This document shows positions 35,101 to 48,400 of a DNA stretch of 64,000 nucleotides, one piece after another. The notes beneath the pieces were generated by a model, which saw nothing but the letters and a program-made list of their open reading frames with translations, was not told the origin of the DNA and made no database searches. Each line of letters starts with the position of its first letter. Positions within the stretch are counted from its first letter, which is position 1. The stretch spans positions 16,905,572 through 16,969,571 of the forward strand of contig NC_136008.1 of NCBI RefSeq assembly GCF_048128805.1. Direction: 5' to 3'. The position numbers and the translations under genes are program-made. This stretch comes from Centroberyx gerrardi. Its lineage: Eukaryota; Chordata; Actinopteri; Beryciformes; Berycidae.

Positions 35101-38100
35101 GTAAAAAAATATTAGTCTTATCAATCAGAGTGGGGCTGCAATAGAGAATGGCATCCCATCCCCCCTAACTGAGACCCTGTAGGTTTGCCCTATTTGCCCA
35201 AATTAAATTTTGGTGTCAGTTTGGACACTTCTCCGCAGTCGATAGGAAGTAATGAATCAAAACTTAAGAGCAAAATGTAAAAACTGTCTCATAAACAGCA
35301 GTCCAGAGAAAGCTGGACTTACCATCGTTAGTTATTTTTCTTCTCTCTTCTCTTTGGTATCCTTTGGTGTAAAGCAGGCACAGATTGGCCGGGTTGGTAA
35401 ACTGACTGGTATACTGATGACATCTTACATGATTTCTGGGTATTGGAGTTCAAATTTTTCAAACACTTACCTCTCACTGCCATTGTGCAAAGTTGCCTAG
35501 TGTAGGAGTGCAGGATATGACGATTTACTGTTTGCTGAGGTGTTTGTGTTTTGTTCCCCTATCCACTGCAGTTTAGATCAATGAATTGTTCTCTTATGCC
35601 CACCTGGCGGAGTGGCCAAGTGGTTGTCTTGTGCGTTTAGACGGAGGCGGTGGCGGTGATGTGGGGGTTAATATTTGCAGGCCGTAGGAATGTGTTTGGA
35701 GTCAGCAGTGAGAATTCCTCAGTTCTGCATTAGTAGGTCACAGCGTTGCCTCTTACCTCGCCAAACTATCTAGATCCCTCTTCTCCCTCTTCCCCCGTGT
35801 CTGTCTCTTCCCTCTCCCTCTATCGCTGTGTCTCGCATTTGATCTCCCTCTTTATCACCACGTTCCTACCCGTCTCTCACTCTTTTTGTGCGCCTTTTTC
35901 TCTGTTCTCTCTCAGGTTCTTGATCCTCACCATCTCCCCTCTCCTCTCTCTCACTCACAGACATCTAACAGCCCGAGGTGTTGGGGGTTGGGTAAAAGCG
36001 AGAGAGATAGCGAAACTGTGTGTGTGCGCGTGCTTGTGTGTGTGTGTGTGTGTGTGATAATTGTAGCACAGTGCTCTCTCCTGCTGGCCTCATGTCCTCT
36101 TCAGTACTTCCAGTCATGTATGATTTATGGAGCTGGGTTCCTGAGGAATGGGCTTCGTTGATGTCATCAGACATTGTCTATTCATATCTTCTGTTGAGTT
36201 ACCTTAACCACGGGCCAGTAGACAATCACACCACCACCTCATCACTGTCTTTAGTGTAATATCATTAATATTGCTGATTGTCACATACTTAATTCCTGGG
36301 GTAAAACAAACATTTTCTACCTTTGCTACACACAAGACTCTGACAGAATCACAGGATATAGATCAAAGACAGAAGACCCAGAAGACCTTGGTGGCCAGGT
36401 TCACATATTTGAAATGGCTCTCAGTGTGAAGTTTAAAAAAAAAAAAAAAAGCCAAATCCTAATTTATGCTGATATGTTTTACAAATACAGTGGTTTATGA
36501 TTCGATGCTGTTAGTTCATGAATATAGTGGTTTATGAGTTTGTAGTGTCACTGTGTCTAGTGTAGCAACATATTGATGGCATTCACAAGGCTCTCCAATA
36601 AGCCTCGCTGTGATACACAATGCTCTGCAGTGGTGTCGGTGGTGCTAGCTGCCCACGTCACACAACTACACCCTTGAGTGTGCCAGTTCTGTGGTGCCAG
36701 ACAGTAGGAGGAGAGACTACGACGGAGAGGAGGAGAGGGAGAGACGGTGGGAAGAAGAGGGGGGAAAGCAAGAGGAGGGCAGAGAGAAACAGACCGTTGG
36801 AGAGGTAGAGAGTAGTGGAGAAAAGGCTGGAATGGACGGAGAGAGAGAAAGGGTTAGGAAGGAGGAAGAAAGGATTTGAAAATGCGAGGGCAAGAGGAGG
36901 ATAAGCAGGAGGGAAGGTGAAGTGGAGGAAGAGGAATCACTTGTGTTGTTGTCTGTGAGCTCAGTGAATGATTAGGAAATGAACCTCGTGGTTCAGGAGA
37001 CCAACACTAACAACAACACACCGACACCAACAGCTCCTTTACAAAACAGTCGACAACCTGGTGACGAGTGTCAAGGGGCTGAAGTTATGGCACATAGACA
37101 TGAAGAATTAAATATCAGTATACTGTATATCAACAAACTTTACAGTTACTTTCAAGTCAGAGTTTCAAGAGTTGGTAGTGGAAGTAAAGCCTCCCCTCGG
37201 CTGGCTGTTCTTTGGTCAGGGTGGGATGTCGGGGGTCACATCTGTAAGATGAAAGGACAGGCTGCGGTTGGTTGGTTCCACAGAGGGATGGAGAGGTCAG
37301 GAAGTGGGCCCAGCGCAAACACCAGACTCATTGTTCAAGTTCAAGGTAACATTGAATGGCGTTTTTCATTCAGAGAGCCAGGCCCTCTGTCCTCCAACCA
37401 GTGGCTGTTTTTAAAAGGGTCATAATTGGAGGAAAACATTGCCGTTGGCAAAGTCTGATGCTGGTGCCATGCTGGTATAATTGTCAAATAATTAGGCCAA
37501 TTATATTTATTTAATTAGGGTTTTTGCCTTTTGTACTGGATTAGGTGTTGACTGTGGAGAGCATGGGTTGGGTGGCTCTTTGCTTAAAATGAATTACTTG
37601 CGAAATATACGGTTAGGTTATGTCAAATATTGTGCGTGTGTGTTTGCGAGACAGTGATTATGTGTATTTTTGTGTTTGTAAGGGGTATGGTGTGTGTGTG
37701 TGTGTGTGTGTGTGTGCTCACACGTGTAGAGGTGGCCTGTACTCAGCTGTGGCAATTCTGTGCCCTCTCAGACAATGGACAAGGTCACAGCCAGAGGGTC
37801 AGATGTCGGGGCAGCATTTCCCCTCCCCCACCCCCTCCCTCAGACACCCCCACCCACCCCCCACCCCCCTCCTTGTGTCTGCTCGGTCGTCAGCTCCTCA
37901 TTAACTCCTCACAGGGGATTTCCTGTTCACCTCCTTCCCTTCCTCGTTCCTGTTCAAAATGGAACAGCATATTAGGTCTTTTGATAATACATGAATAATT
38001 TAATTCTTCATGGTTATCGCACTGAATATTCAAACTAACTCCCTGAAAAGTTAGAACTAAATACTCAGAATGAAGTGGATAGGGAAAGCGCCACGAAACC

Positions 38101-40180
38101 CGCTATAGTGCCAAACCTATGGGAAGTCTGGGACTGTAATTGATGGTTTTGTACTCTCAATGAATACCGTACAACACACACGCGCGCACACGCACGCACA
38201 CACACACACACAGCCACATAATTCTGAGTCTGACTCACCCCCTTAACAGAAAGTCAATAACAATACAGGAATGATTAATCAGTCCCTCCGTTGCCCCTCC
38301 CTCTCTCCTCACCACCTTCCACTCTCGCTGCTCAACCCCACTCACCCTCTCTCAGCTTAGTATTGATCTGAATGCATTTGCTTCCCATTTATCCGTTAGC
38401 CCCCCTCCCCCATCACATATACACCGCCGCTGCATCGAGCGGTCACAAAGAACCTTTTACACAGGAGTGTCTCTCATGCACACACACAACACACACACAC
38501 ACACACGCATGCACACATGCAGCAAGCACTCTCTTTCGCTTGCTTTCTCACTCTCTTGCACAACACTGCATCATGCACATCATCTGATACTCTGATAGGT
38601 ACTACACTTAATTGCATTGTTCTGAGGGATTTTATGACATTATTCTGGAGTGCAAATTAGACAGGTCTCTTTCATAGTGCAGGTGCATTATGCGTGTGTA
38701 TTTGTGTATGTATGTTTGCACGTGCACACACACTCATCCAAACGCTAGGCAGGATTCTAAAAGGTTTGACTGACAGCTCATTTGACCCCCCTGCTTTCCC
38801 CCCTACCATTCTAGTTGGTGGCACACAGGTTGCCATGACACCAGACTGTTTTGTCTGCCCTTTGACCTCTTTAAGGGGTGCTGTGGTCAATCAGGCATTA
38901 CATGCGAGGGGCAAATAGAAGGGAGAGGAGGAGGAGAGGGAGGGGGCCACATTTCCTCTGTAAAAATGAGGTCCAAGAGGTTCCTCTATACATCCGCTTT
39001 GTACAGAGCAGGAGGTGGGGAGCCAGAGAGGCTCACAGTGAAACAAAGACACATGTGCACATACAGACATGGCAGCGCTCTGCAAGGGTAAATGAACTAG
39101 GCTGGAGCTCCCAGGGGGTGGGGAGTTATTATGCTCATTGTGCAGTCGGCCAGCTGAAGCCGTTTGGCTGCTTCTTTTGAAGTTATATTTATCAAACCCG
39201 AGCAGGAGGCTTAGCACTCCAAGCTGGTGCATTGCTTTGTCCAGATTGCGGAAAGCATGTGTGTAGTATGTATTTAGATGGCATTTAGATATCAGGAATT
39301 AAACATCCTCAAATGTGTATCCAAAAGTCCCCCCAGTGATCTGAGAGAGAAAATGAAGCATGAAACAGAATTTATGTTAGAGTGTATGCCGTGGGTAATG
39401 TCCTTCCCTGATACCCTCCCAGCACTGAAACTGTGAAATGATAGTGTCTAATAGGGTTTATTACTTTGTTACACATTGTTATCCCAAGTAATTGCCACTT
39501 AGCAAACAGCAAGTGTTCACAGCAAGCTGTATGCTGATCATGTTGGGATCATGTTGTAAATATCTAAATATGTATTAATGAAAGCGCTCAAGAAGGAAAC
39601 CAACGTATTGATGTGATTTTAGTGTAGCTTTTGAAATTAGGCTAATTATAATGTAATTTACTCTGCGCAGTGAATAGCTTTTTGCTGCAATTTGCTAGTC
39701 CCTCTACTCTGTACTCTTAACTCTGTATATCATACAGACTCATTACTAACATTAGATAGTGAATCACATGTTCTTTTATGTGATGATAATTGATTGTGTA
39801 ATTGAATTACTTGGACTGCAGCTGTGTTTGTCTGCTTCAGTTTATCTAATTAACAATGCCCCCTGTTTGACCCAGGGCAGAGAAATCTTTGTATGTGATT
39901 AAATACTTGTGTCAAAACACATTCAGTGGAAAATGTCCACATCACAAGACGAGCAGAAATCCTGAACTCATATTTGCACCTTGTTTCCAATTTGACTTTG
40001 TAGATTAGATGCTGAGCGTCTGACTTCATGACAATGAACATTAAAGATTAAAACATTACAGAATTAAAGATTTCATGATTTTTGTAGTTTTTGAGTAATG
40101 TACCCTAAATGTAGTTTACGGTATATTACTCAAAACGATTCTACAAATTACAGTTTTAGTCATTATCTTTGTGTCATCTC
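32171..40180. other. No gene recognised
   Basis: Intergenic or intronic sequence of a presumed microRNA host transcript. It holds CA/GT tracts (about 36020-36057, 37689-37716, 38176-38213, 38479-38508) and GA-rich stretches at 36715-36930. A weak tRNA-like string (CGGAGTGGCCAAGTGGTTG) is near 35608. Nothing with coding signature. Confidence 0.5.
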
Positions 40181-40183
40181 ATC

Positions 40184-40326
40184 ATTTTAGTCATCTAGCT
40201 GATGCTCTTATCCAGAGAAACTTACGAGTGAGTAGGTTGCCCAAGGACACTTCAACCGTTGCAGGGACTGAACCTGTGACCTTTTGGTTATGAAACAGTC
40301 AATCTATTCACTAGACCACCATGACT
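40184..40326. mobile_element. SINE-like fish interspersed repeat
   Basis: TAGCTGATGCTCTTATCCAG then AACTTACGAGTG, and later GGGACTGAACCTGTGACC and ATTCACTAGACCACCATGAC. These strings form a repeat cassette found throughout fish genomes (TTTATCCAAAGCGACTTAC type). Confidence 0.65.
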
Positions 40327-40361
40327 CCCTGTTACCAATGTGCTTTCTGTGTGTGTTTCAG

Positions 40362-40422
40362 TGGGCCATCTCCTGCCTTCTGAGGAACACCTGGTACACT
40401 CTCACAGTGGAGTGCTCGCAAG
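40362..40422 (+). other. Exon-like segment, possible exon of a non-coding host transcript
   Basis: A pyrimidine-rich acceptor (TGTGTGTTTCAG) is followed by 61 bases of balanced composition and then a donor (AAG-GTAACA). It is open in one frame but matches no protein I recognise. It lies on the microRNA strand upstream of let-7, so it could be an exon of the primary transcript. Chance splice-site pairs are common. Confidence 0.25.
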
Positions 40423-43400
40423 GTAACAACATTTCTTTATTATACCATTTTTATACTATATTATACGTTTTTAGCTATCCAACCTTCCATCCATCTTTCC
40501 ATCTGTTTCCTGAATCCTGGGTCTGGTAATCTCCATGGCTGTTCTTAAGCTTTGGTGGCTGGATAAATGGCTGATATGAGTGGCAACAATTCACAGAGGT
40601 ACCAAATTGGCATGAGGGAAAAAAAACAGCTTATGTTTTTTTTTTTTAGCATCAGGCCTTTGATTAATTATACAGGGTAGTCACACTGAGATGAACATCT
40701 CTGTTTTTATCTCAGGTGAACCCTGGCCAAGGAGACAACATGTTGAAAGTTACACAAACAAAAACTACATAAACCCCATCATATTTTCTATTTGCAGTCT
40801 GGATCTTAGTCCAGTATTTCTCATGTTGTAGCTGTGCTCTGCATGCTTCAGTCATGTGCATTGCCTGATTGCAGATTGTGAGATTCAAGACAGCTGTGGT
40901 ACTGTGATAGATGAATTTACATAGTTCTTTTCAATCTTCCAGCAGCATCAGGCAGGGTGTCTGTCTTTGTATAAGAAAATAGTGAATGAATGCTTTCATG
41001 CTCTGTTGTCACATATAAACCCTCTCCAAGACTCCACCATGCTTCTTAAACGTTCTATTGCTTTTAACACACTCAGTTGTAATGCTAGAATGGAAGCTGA
41101 GGTAAACAGAAACTAAGGTGTATTACGACTAAAAGTATCTTTTTTTTTTTTTTTTTTTTTTTACATAAGCAGTCAATAAGTCACAATTCTGCAGAAATGG
41201 GCCCTTGAATTAGCATAATTAGAATGCCATTCAGACAGTTGGTATTCCCAGAATTCCTTTGTTTTCCCTGTATCTCAAATTCCTTTTGCGATGGTGTGAG
41301 CCAAGGGAGTATAAAAAATTATATATAAATATAATAATATATACAATTATATATATATAATTCTATACACATAATAACCTGGCGACCAATTTGAGCCCAT
41401 GAGCATGTAAGATTGTAATAAAGAGGGATTTCAGGCCTTTCAAGAGGCAAAAGTATTAATTGTCTCTAATATCCACATGAATTGACAACAAATTATATCA
41501 TAAACATTTGGCAGGTGCTGTCTGAGTTATGAAGTTATGCCTGCTCAAAAACTAAGTCACACCTGCACACAGGCTGTAACTTAACATATCAACCCTTCAT
41601 TATGCCTCAGTGACCGATAATACATGCAGAACAATGCTCCAGCTGTCCAGATGCTGTGGGAAAGCCAGATTGCAAAAGGCCTCCCATCTATTTTCTCAAT
41701 TTTAACTCATAATATCTAATTTGATCTAAGTTTTATATGATAATGTTCAAACTGAAATACAGAACAGAGAGTGACGTTAATTTCCAAGGTGTACCAAATG
41801 TCAAGGTACCGTTTCATTGCTGCTTCATTGGCAGAAGGCCCATGGTACAGATGCAGCACCCCCTCCTCCTGCCTCCCGCTCCCCCACCACACCTCTCAAA
41901 CTTTAATAGGTCAGTTCCACTACAGAAAATGTCTGGAATACATTTCTCCATCATGCGTTTGATTGGAACGTTTGAAGGGAGTGACTACAGAAAGCCCTGA
42001 CACACCAGCCCAGCAGAGATTGACAGCTGTGCCGTAGCAACAGTTTGGCTAGTTGCCAGGCTGTAGGGGTTGCCAGGCAAAAGGTTCCCATGGCAACATT
42101 CATTTTGCCACCTTGGTATATGAGGCTGGCGTCAACTGAAGCAGATTAGTGTAGGATAGAGCATTGCTCTCAACTGAGAAAAAGCACATGCATATTTCAG
42201 CAGATCAGAGCTTTACCCTCTTACATTACAAATGACTACATTGCAACATTACTGTGATGTAATCCTCACTCAGAGACATTGCATGCCTTACTCCATGGCA
42301 AGGGAGTGGCAGAGGTGATGTCTTCATATTTGGCATACGAACCCCAGCTTGATGAAACTTTCTATATGTAATGTCATGTTTAAAATATACAGTATAACGT
42401 TGAATATCAACTGATACATTCTGTCCAGAGGATAGTTTCAAATGAACAAAATATTTCCCATCTTTCTTTTTTTCCTCAGTGTTACATCATGTTCACTTCA
42501 TCACATATACATACACAAGACAGCTTTCTGCTGTACTGGCCATTGAATGATGTGAAGGTCTCACATGCTGAAGATGGGCTTTGAGGATCGCAAACACGAG
42601 GTGATGTCCATCAAATAGAGTGATGTGAAGTTGTTATATATGGACAGAATGTCTTGGCTTTTCTCTGTGAGTATGAGCAGAATGTTGAAGTTGAAGTGAG
42701 ACTGCAGCATTTAAGGATTGCCCCAGTCACTTTTCATAGTGGAGTAGCCTTTCACTACTAGACACACAGACAGGCCTGGTTAGGAGGGGGGGGAGAGAGA
42801 GAGAGAAGGATAGCTGACATTGGCACAATCACACTGCATTTCTGCGTGATTTGACTGTGAAAATATTGCAGACGGGGAATAAAGTAGAGGAGGTTGTGGG
42901 TATAAAAGACCAGCCAGCGTGTGTGTGTGTGTGGATAGAAAAGGCAGGAGGGGGTATGAAGACAGAGGGTGGTTAAAAGGGTAAGAGGCGGGAAATGGGG
43001 GCCCATGAGGGCTGGAGCAGAGAAAAGGTTGAGTGAGTGAAGAGAGGGAGGGGGGGGTGCACTTTGGGACAGGAGAGTGAGAGGGACTGGAGAAGGAGAG
43101 AGGGAGGGGCAGACAGAAGGGGATTAGGAATTTGAACACATTCCAAAAAGAAAAAAGGAGGGAGGAAGGAAGTAAGGAAGGAAGGAGAAGATAGGAAAGA
43201 AATTCACCTGGCAACATTTTAATGGTTCCCCTGTTCCCTAATGTTTGGCCTGATTGGTTAAAGGGCAGACTTGAGGCGGGCCGTCTCTGCGTGCACATCT
43301 CTCTCTCATGTCACGGACGAGGTTAATCCATAGAGAAGTGCCGCACAGTTCAACAAGAGGTCTGCAGAATGATAGGTGGGGCAAAGCTTGGTCACTGATC

Positions 43401-44843
43401 TCTATTCGTCTTCTGTTTGGTAATACAGTGTGATGTTCCTTTGTTGGAAGATGGATCCCTCAAACCCCGCATGCCATGCAGCTTTTTCATGCACGAGATG
43501 CAAAGCCTGTTGTCTTTTGTCACTGTTACACACTCAGTAGATGCGTTTAATTTTACACTTTTTTTGAACATGCGCAAATCTGACACCTTCTTTATGTTGA
43601 TAACACTGGTATTTTATTACTATAAGATGCTGCAGAGATTCTTTAAATGGCATTCACACAGCACATCACGTTGTCCTAGTTACGTCGGAATCTGTGTCCA
43701 AGGTAATGTAACACTGGCCTGTAGCTGCTGGAACGTTGCATTCTGCCTGCAATGTGCTAGCTGACAACAATAACTACATCTATAAACAGGGTCCACAGAT
43801 CAAAATAGTTTCAATTTTAGTCAATTTGTCTGACTGTATGACTTGAGGGAAATTCCATTTTGACTGTAATCTGAAGTGTAGCATACGTCATCCAGATGTA
43901 GGCATCACAGCTCACATCAGACCACACACTTGATGGTGATAACAGTATCAATGCAGAAGGTTAGAGGTCATTTTTCTCCCAGGTAAACCTTTGCACACTA
44001 AATCTATTATATTTGCACCAAAGCCAAAGCACAGGGATTTATGATGAGTTGGCATCAATTATGACCAGTGCATTTAAATGTATGTAGGGCAGCAGCTATG
44101 AATTTCAATAATAGCTTTTCCTGAGAATGATATGAATACCATGGGTAATGATAAGGAATGACGCACTTGTAAAATCCTGTATATAACAATGACAGGACAG
44201 TTAAACCCTGTTTTTCCCTAAGCAGCATTTTGTATTTTTGTAATGCTATTCTAATGCTGACTCTTGTGTTGGGGATGAAGGAACAGAGTTTAGGGAGACT
44301 CAAACAGAGAAGTAGGGGGGAGAAGCTTGCACAGTCACCAGTAGGGGGCAACAACACCTTAGAAATAGAAATGAAATACTCTGAATGAAGGTAGTATAGT
44401 CTGTAGAATTCAAAACACTTTGTAGTACTCATGAGAGGCGCAGATGCGTGATAATGGATTTTCATAGTTCTGTTCTAATGTTGTTGACTTTCAGTTTTGT
44501 GTTGTTGTGTATTTAAAGGAGTTGTGACACTGCTGTAGAAAAGTATTTTCAAGGACATGCAATGAGCAGGAATTATATGACTTTTGTCTCATAACTTCGT
44601 CCTTCCAGTCTTCTGCCTTCCAACAGTATATTCTCCCATGCCCATACTTTTGGTCTAACCCTAACCCGAATGGTAGAGCAATCCTCCCTGCTGAGTCAGG
44701 CTTTCGGAGTCACTCCTCATCTTATGTTGTAGACGTATCTCTTCACGCTACACCTCTCCTCCACCTCCCATCTCCAGCTGCACTTAGTTTCCCTGGCTGA
44801 TAAAAAAAATAAATAAATCCTACCTACCCTCTTTGCCTCCCCT

Positions 44844-44893
<50 letters not shown>

Positions 44894-45340
44894 TACACCC
44901 CCAACTGAGCCCAAGGGAGAAAAGGAGTGAATACTTTAATATGTGAGAGAATCAAGTTTTTTTACTGGTTCTGAGACCAAAGAAAAATGCTGAATAAAAT
45001 CATTCTTTAGCACAACAAAACATGCAAAAAAAATCAAAGCCGTAAATCCCCTTTTGAGTGATGAATGAATTTCCAAACTGGTTGAATGATTAGTCAAAAA
45101 GACATTACTGTATTTGTGAGGATACACAGCTCACACCTAGATCAGTCATCAGACAGACAGATACACAAAGTAAGACAGTCATACCACAGTTGACATTAAA
45201 AAGTTAGGTATGGATTAATTGGCTGACTGGCAGACAAGTGAATAGTCATATCCACACTCATACATATATATATATATATATATATATAGACAAGCCCACG
45301 TCCTGCTGGTGAAGATCTTGTCTGGAGAGCAGCTCTACAG
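40423..45340. other. No gene recognised
   Basis: Non-coding. Contains a T25 tract near 41137-41161, GA-rich sequence at 43040-43200 and a (CA)n tract at about 44847-44889. Open frames at 42780-43298 and 44055-44465 are low-complexity shadows. Confidence 0.5.
45264..45289. repeat. (TA)n tract just upstream of let-7
   Basis: Alternating TA of about 26 bases, ending about 60 bases before the precursor. Confidence 0.9.
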
Positions 45341-45440
45341 TCTGTGCTCTGCAGTGTGAGGTAGTTGGTTGTATGGTTTCGCATAATAAACAGCACGGAG
45401 ATAACTGTACAACCTTCTAGCTTTCCCTGCGGAGTCACTT
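45340..45440 (+). ncRNA. let-7: let-7 family microRNA precursor
   Basis: The 5' arm at 45357-45378 starts with the let-7 seed TGAGGTAGT and continues TGGTTGTATGGTT. The 3' arm at 45405-45426 (CTGTACAACCTTCTAGCTTT and CC) is identical to the known let-7c star strand. The arms pair through a 26-base loop, and the flanks extend the stem (GCAG against CTGC). Compared with let-7c the mature strand has T instead of A at position 10, which replaces an A:U pair with U:U. Let-7 represses growth and stem-cell genes such as lin28. It is on the same strand as miR-125a and spaca6, fitting the ancient mir-99/let-7/mir-125 cluster. Confidence 0.95.
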
Positions 45441-48400
45441 CTTGCCACGTCTAACGTACCCCCAGCAGAGAGGTAAGTATGTTGTTAGCCTGCAAGGAGC
45501 ATCTTCTAGTGGTTAATGACATGACTCGTCCTTTTCAATTGCATTGCCTTTCACTCTCTGAAGGTCTAATCAGATATTATCATTTCCTCACTCGGGGAAA
45601 GTCCTCGTGAAATCTTTGTAACTTCCCCATGAGATAACTTTTCATTTTGTGTAACTACAATATCTGTAGCAGTTGGAAAGGATTGTCAAGAAGATCGCAT
45701 ATTAGTTGACAGGTTCTTGGTTGGATACTAGCAATCAACAGTTCCCAATACAGCTGAAGTGCCTCTGAAAAAGGGCACCAAACCCCCATTTACTGTATAT
45801 CTACCAACCTCTCCAAGGACAGCTATTGAAAAACAACACAATGGACAATAAACCATACATAGACATGATACATCATATACTCTTTCACTATGAAAATTCA
45901 GGTCTCCCTGTCTGTACCTGGCAGTAATTTACTAGAGCCGTCTATCACTGTATACTACAACAGGTCAGGAAGCAGCCTTGTCTCAGTGCGATGTCTCCAT
46001 GTGAGGGACAGCTTGTACCTGGCATTACTTTTTCTACACACACATTCTGTGTATCTGGGCTCTTTTGTGGCCGATGGAACATGTACTTCCATGTTACATG
46101 TTACCTGGTCACAGACGTACCACTTGCACATGCACGCCAACACACACATGCACAAATTGATCCACTCTCATTGCCCCCCCCCCTCCTCCCCCTCCTCCTC
46201 CCATCCCCTCAGTGTGTCTGACTGGTGGTTGAGACAGCAGCCATCTGCAGTGCGTTACAGCCGGCTCTCCTCCCCTCCTGGAAGGGGAAAAAAGGGGCAT
46301 ATATCAGAATTGTGCTGATTCAGCACTGTCAGTTGTAGTGTTCTTTATCATCCCCACACAACACCGCTCTCCTGCCAGAGTAGACAGCTGCACGTCTGTC
46401 AGTTGCAAGGTGTGTGGGGCAAGGATAATGTACATATGAGACAGCGATATCCACCCCACCTCTCTTTGTCATACGGCAATAGAGGAAAGATCGTTGATAC
46501 CTTTGACGAACTATGTGAACGTGGTATTTGATACAGCTGGTCTTTACTCATTTTCAAACTGCATATGTGCGGGCAGATTCTCACACACATGTAAACACGT
46601 GCTCCTACACAGCACATGTATGCAGCTATAAAGATAGCTATCAAGGTAAAAGCCATGTGTAGAATGCCCCAACCTCTCCCAATAAAGAGTAACATGCGTT
46701 CCTTGATGCACCTGCACATGCAGTATAACTGCAGCAGAGACTCACAATGAAGCTAGCCACGTCAAAACAAACATGTTACTTTCTGTAAAGCTTGGTTTAC
46801 CCTATACACATAACTTTTTTCTTTATTTTTTCGGGTGGTGGGTTGTGAAAACATGATTGGCAAGGGGGTGCTGCCAGAATGGATGTTGTCTCCAGTCTCT
46901 CAGGATATAATGGCGAACTAGAGCAACCCGGTCCTGAGACAGACAAGGCAGACACCATCCCAGACTGATGATGTCATCCCTGTGGAACACTCCCAGTGCT
47001 TTGTCTCTCAGTGGCACTGCGGAGTGGAGCCGCAGGCACACACACATGCACACCCAGACACACACACACCTGTCTAAGACATTCTGCATTTGTCACTCAA
47101 AAGCATAGGCCCTGACGTTGCCCCATGCCAAGAGAGCTGCTTTTGCTTATTTTTAAGCCAAAATGGCTTCCAAATAGCCACTAGCTCAGAAGGACGTGCT
47201 CAAACGTAGTGTGGATTTACTGGTACTCAAGCAGGCAAGAGGACAGACAGAGGAGAGCGGGAAAACACCCATGCACTAGGAAATTGATGTACTCTATAAT
47301 GTATTCAGAATCACTTTATTTGTCATGTGCAATAAATATACAGGAATGAGTCTTTGTGGCGTTGGTGCAGGGACATATAGGGCACGCTGTAGCATAAGTA
47401 GACACAGTGCAGGCACACACTGCACAGGACCACATTCAGTGCAAGGGGATAGTGCAAAATATATAATAGACTATAAATATCACTCCACATATATGCATTC
47501 AGCACTCTCTCTATGCAAATTCAGGTAGCATGGCATACAGTATGATTGCAGCTATAGAGGGGGATGGTAAGAGTCCTGTAGTGCGTTGGAACAGTGTATC
47601 ATGATAGTTGTGCTGAATAGGATGAAAGCACAAAATAAATCCATGCATTACAGAGTACGTGTCTGTAATTCCTGAGGCTAAAGTGATATAGTGTACAACG
47701 ACTTGTGCAGGCATTACGAGTATATAATGAATATTCATAATGTATTATGAATGTATAGTTGTATATATTCATGTGTCCGTTTGCATGATTATGGAATGGA
47801 AACTCTGTCTGAAACCCTTTTGAAAGAAGGTGAAGATGAATGCTTTTTGATCAGTTTCCATCACGTTGCTTGACAGTTCTTGCTTTTCAGACTGGCTTTA
47901 AAATTCTGGCTGAATGTTACAAGAGATTGATGTGACTACCTTTCTCCTCATTTATCTCAATTTATTTTCCTTTTTGCTAGCCATAGTGTTAACTAGTTAT
48001 CAGTCAGAGAGCTATTATCACTGGCATCAGTCGCATTGCGTTGAAGGCAAAAAAAAAACAAAAAAAAAACTTTTGTCCATTTGGTCCAAATGTATTTCCT
48101 TTTTCAATTCCACTCTCATTTGCTGTAAATGTTTGACACATTGGTGATATTCTCTGTTGTACAACATGGTCAGAACAGTTTAGGACCATTAATGATGCTT
48201 ACACATCAAGTGTAGTGTTTATGCTCCATCTCACAGAACAGACAGCCAACCAGCGGGTCTAAATTAGATTTAGTTTCATTTCTAAATTTCCCTCAGGGCC
48301 GTATGATTCTGTTACACAACAAACACAAATGTACCAGTGAGAAACTCCATGTTCTCTCAGCTGAGTAGCACAAACGTTAAAGCAAATGTTACAGTACCAC

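Noticed and set aside
35595..35660. tRNA-like string (GGAGTGGCCAAGTGGTTG)
   Set aside because: No complete cloverleaf, anticodon stem or B box; at most a SINE scrap.
42780..43298. Minus-strand 172-codon frame
   Set aside because: Pyrimidine-rich Ser/Pro/Leu low complexity from GA-rich DNA; no homology signal.
45301..45335. Possible mir-99 remnant (GAAGATCTTGT) just upstream of let-7
   Set aside because: Only a loose match to the mir-99 3' half, lacking the ACCCGTAGA seed and any matching star arm.
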